Assembly (NCBI GenBank): GCA_949739095.1
Contig: CATIYX010000280.1
Span: 1 to 15,522, forward strand
Reading direction: 5' to 3'
Length of the DNA: 15,522 nt
Source of the DNA: an uncultured Clostridia bacterium
Lineage (GTDB): Bacteria > Bacillota > Clostridia > RUG12999
Position numbers and translations under genes: made by a program. Under the pieces are notes generated by a model. It did no database searches. It worked only from the letters and a program-made list of their open reading frames with translations, and was not told the DNA's origin. Positions 14,723 through 15,522 of the stretch are shown here, one piece after another. Within the stretch, counting starts at the first letter, position 1; every line of letters starts with the position of its first letter.

Positions 14723-14793
14723 TATGGTAATAATGTAACACATTTTTTGAGATATGTCAATCTTTTTATGTAAAAAATGACGGACTTCGGCAT
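14722..14793 (-). CDS. Possible 23-residue small ORF directly after spoIIP
   Basis: ATG at 14793 is preceded by GGGAGGA (complement of 14801-14807) at 7 bases, immediately after the spoIIP stop codon. The frame encodes 23 residues beginning MPKSVIFYIKRLTY and ending CVTLLP, basic and hydrophobic, before TAG at 14722-14724. I do not recognise it. The promoter of the next gene lies inside the frame, so the codons may be incidental. The ribosome binding site and position give it modest support. Confidence 0.3.
   Translation of the reverse strand: MPKSVIFYIKRLTYLKKCVTLLP
14732..14760 (-). promoter_or_regulatory. Promoter of the 821-residue gene
   Basis: On the - strand, a perfect TTGACA (complement of 14755-14760) is followed after 17 bases by TACATT (complement of 14732-14737), with TG one base before the -10 (extended -10). 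The predicted start leaves a leader of about 80 bases. Confidence 0.78.
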
Positions 14794-14806
14794 AGTAAAA
14801 TCCTCC

Positions 14807-15522
14807 CTACCGCAGCGTTTCTATTGTTGCTGCAACCGCTTTTGCAATATACCGAGCAGACCCCAGCGTTTCATCCAAGGTATTGCCGCTGCTCCCCACT
14901 TCAATGATAACCGCGCCCGGTGCAGCATGTCCATTAAACCGCGATGTACGTAAATTAATCGGGCGAGCAAAAGTCGGACTAATCGCGAGAAATTGTTGTT
15001 GCAACATGGATGCAAATTTCAAGTTTGTTTGCCAATGGTCATGCTTGAGTCCCAACTGGTCTGTTCCTACGACCAACATCACCTGCGCCACTTTTTGCCC
15101 GTCAATTTCTGTGACTAATTTTGTTCGTTCTCCTTGGCTGTTAATAATTGCGTCACGGTGAATGTCCAATACAATGCGGATGGACGGATTCTCTTTCATG
15201 CGGGCTGCAATTGTCTGGTATGCACGCGCATAAGAATCATTATATTCGGGGTAGTCATGCAAAGATTTGTCATGTACAACGCCAATCCCTGCCGCCTCCA
15301 AACTCCCAGCAATTTCTTCTCCAATACGTACGACATTATATCCTGTATCTGTTGTCCGGTCTGTTGAAGTATAGGGAAACCGATATTGCTCGGATTGGGC
15401 ATAGGACTCCGTAGCATGGGTATGTACAATCAGCACCTCCGGTTTCTCTGTTAAGGCAAACGGTTTTTCAGATGAAAGCAGCGTGGTAGCGTCTATCGGA
15501 TATGTTGTTTCATTATTAATTG
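14807..15522 (-). CDS. spoIIP: Stage II sporulation protein P, N-terminus outside the window
   Basis: The C-terminal 238 codons of SpoIIP, the cell-wall amidase/endopeptidase that works with SpoIIM and SpoIID in septal thinning and engulfment of the forespore. The frame stays open to the window edge. It contains PEVLIVHTHATESY, with the metal-site and catalytic histidine and glutamate, then VLDIHRDA, VMLVVGTD and the W-x2-NL-x2-A segment, then VIIEVGSSGNTLDE near the end. A GTG at 15434-15436 is internal (the V of PEVLIVHTH), not a start, because the preceding residues continue the family domain. The membrane anchor expected upstream is not in the window. Its presence shows the organism belongs to an endospore-forming lineage. 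The gene ends in TAG, and no convincing terminator follows. Confidence 0.95.
   Translation of the reverse strand, partial: INNETTYPIDATTLLSSEKPFALTEKPEVLIVHTHATESYAQSEQYRFPYTSTDRTTDTGYNVVRIGEEIAGSLEAAGIGVVHDKSLHDYPEYNDSYARAYQTIAARMKENPSIRIVLDIHRDAIINSQGERTKLVTEIDGQKVAQVMLVVGTDQLGLKHDHWQTNLKFASMLQQQFLAISPTFARPINLRTSRFNGHAAPGAVIIEVGSSGNTLDETLGSARYIAKAVAATIETLR

Noticed and set aside
14761..14800. Intrinsic terminator after spoIIP (ATG-CCG...CGTCAT followed by six T on the - strand)
   Set aside because: The possible stem is short and mismatched (3 plus 2 pairs), so it is too weak to call.

Overview
The window looks like ordinary chromosome of an endospore-forming Bacillota, most likely in Clostridia. 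The evidence is a spoIIP gene, strong AGGAGG-type ribosome binding sites, sigma-A-type promoters and the Firmicute pairing truB-ribF. I see no insertion sequence, prophage, CRISPR array, rRNA or tRNA. No gene-free stretch is longer than about 150 bases.

Left block, + strand, 26-4994: truB, ribF, an S-adenosylhomocysteine hydrolase-like gene, metK and a TmrB-like P-loop gene. The ribF/SAH-hydrolase and metK/tmrB-like pairs share ATGA stop/start overlaps, so this reads as one unit for RNA modification, flavin cofactors and the S-adenosylmethionine cycle. It ends at a long bidirectional terminator (5021-5072).

Middle block, - strand, 5109-8337: a DUF2264 gene with its own promoter and terminator, then a marR-MATE efflux operon. 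The marR promoter is near consensus and carries a palindromic operator over the predicted transcription start, which suggests autorepression. A 40-codon ORF with a good ribosome binding site runs into the MATE start codon.

Right-middle block, + strand, 8465-12074: a HAD phosphatase, an overlapping WYL-type regulator, two GyrI-like ligand-binding proteins and an Fpg/Nei-like protein. The Fpg/Nei-like protein keeps the fold and zinc finger but lacks the canonical catalytic residues. I infer a small-molecule or genotoxin response locus. A hairpin covers the ribosome binding site of the first GyrI gene.

Right block, - strand, 12180-15522: the 5'-truncated spoIIP, a possible 23-codon ORF, and an 821-residue protein. 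That protein combines alpha-CTD-like helix-hairpin-helix segments, a sigma-region-4-like helix-turn-helix and a long run of apparently repeated winged-helix-like modules. It is the least explained gene here and the best candidate for something undescribed.
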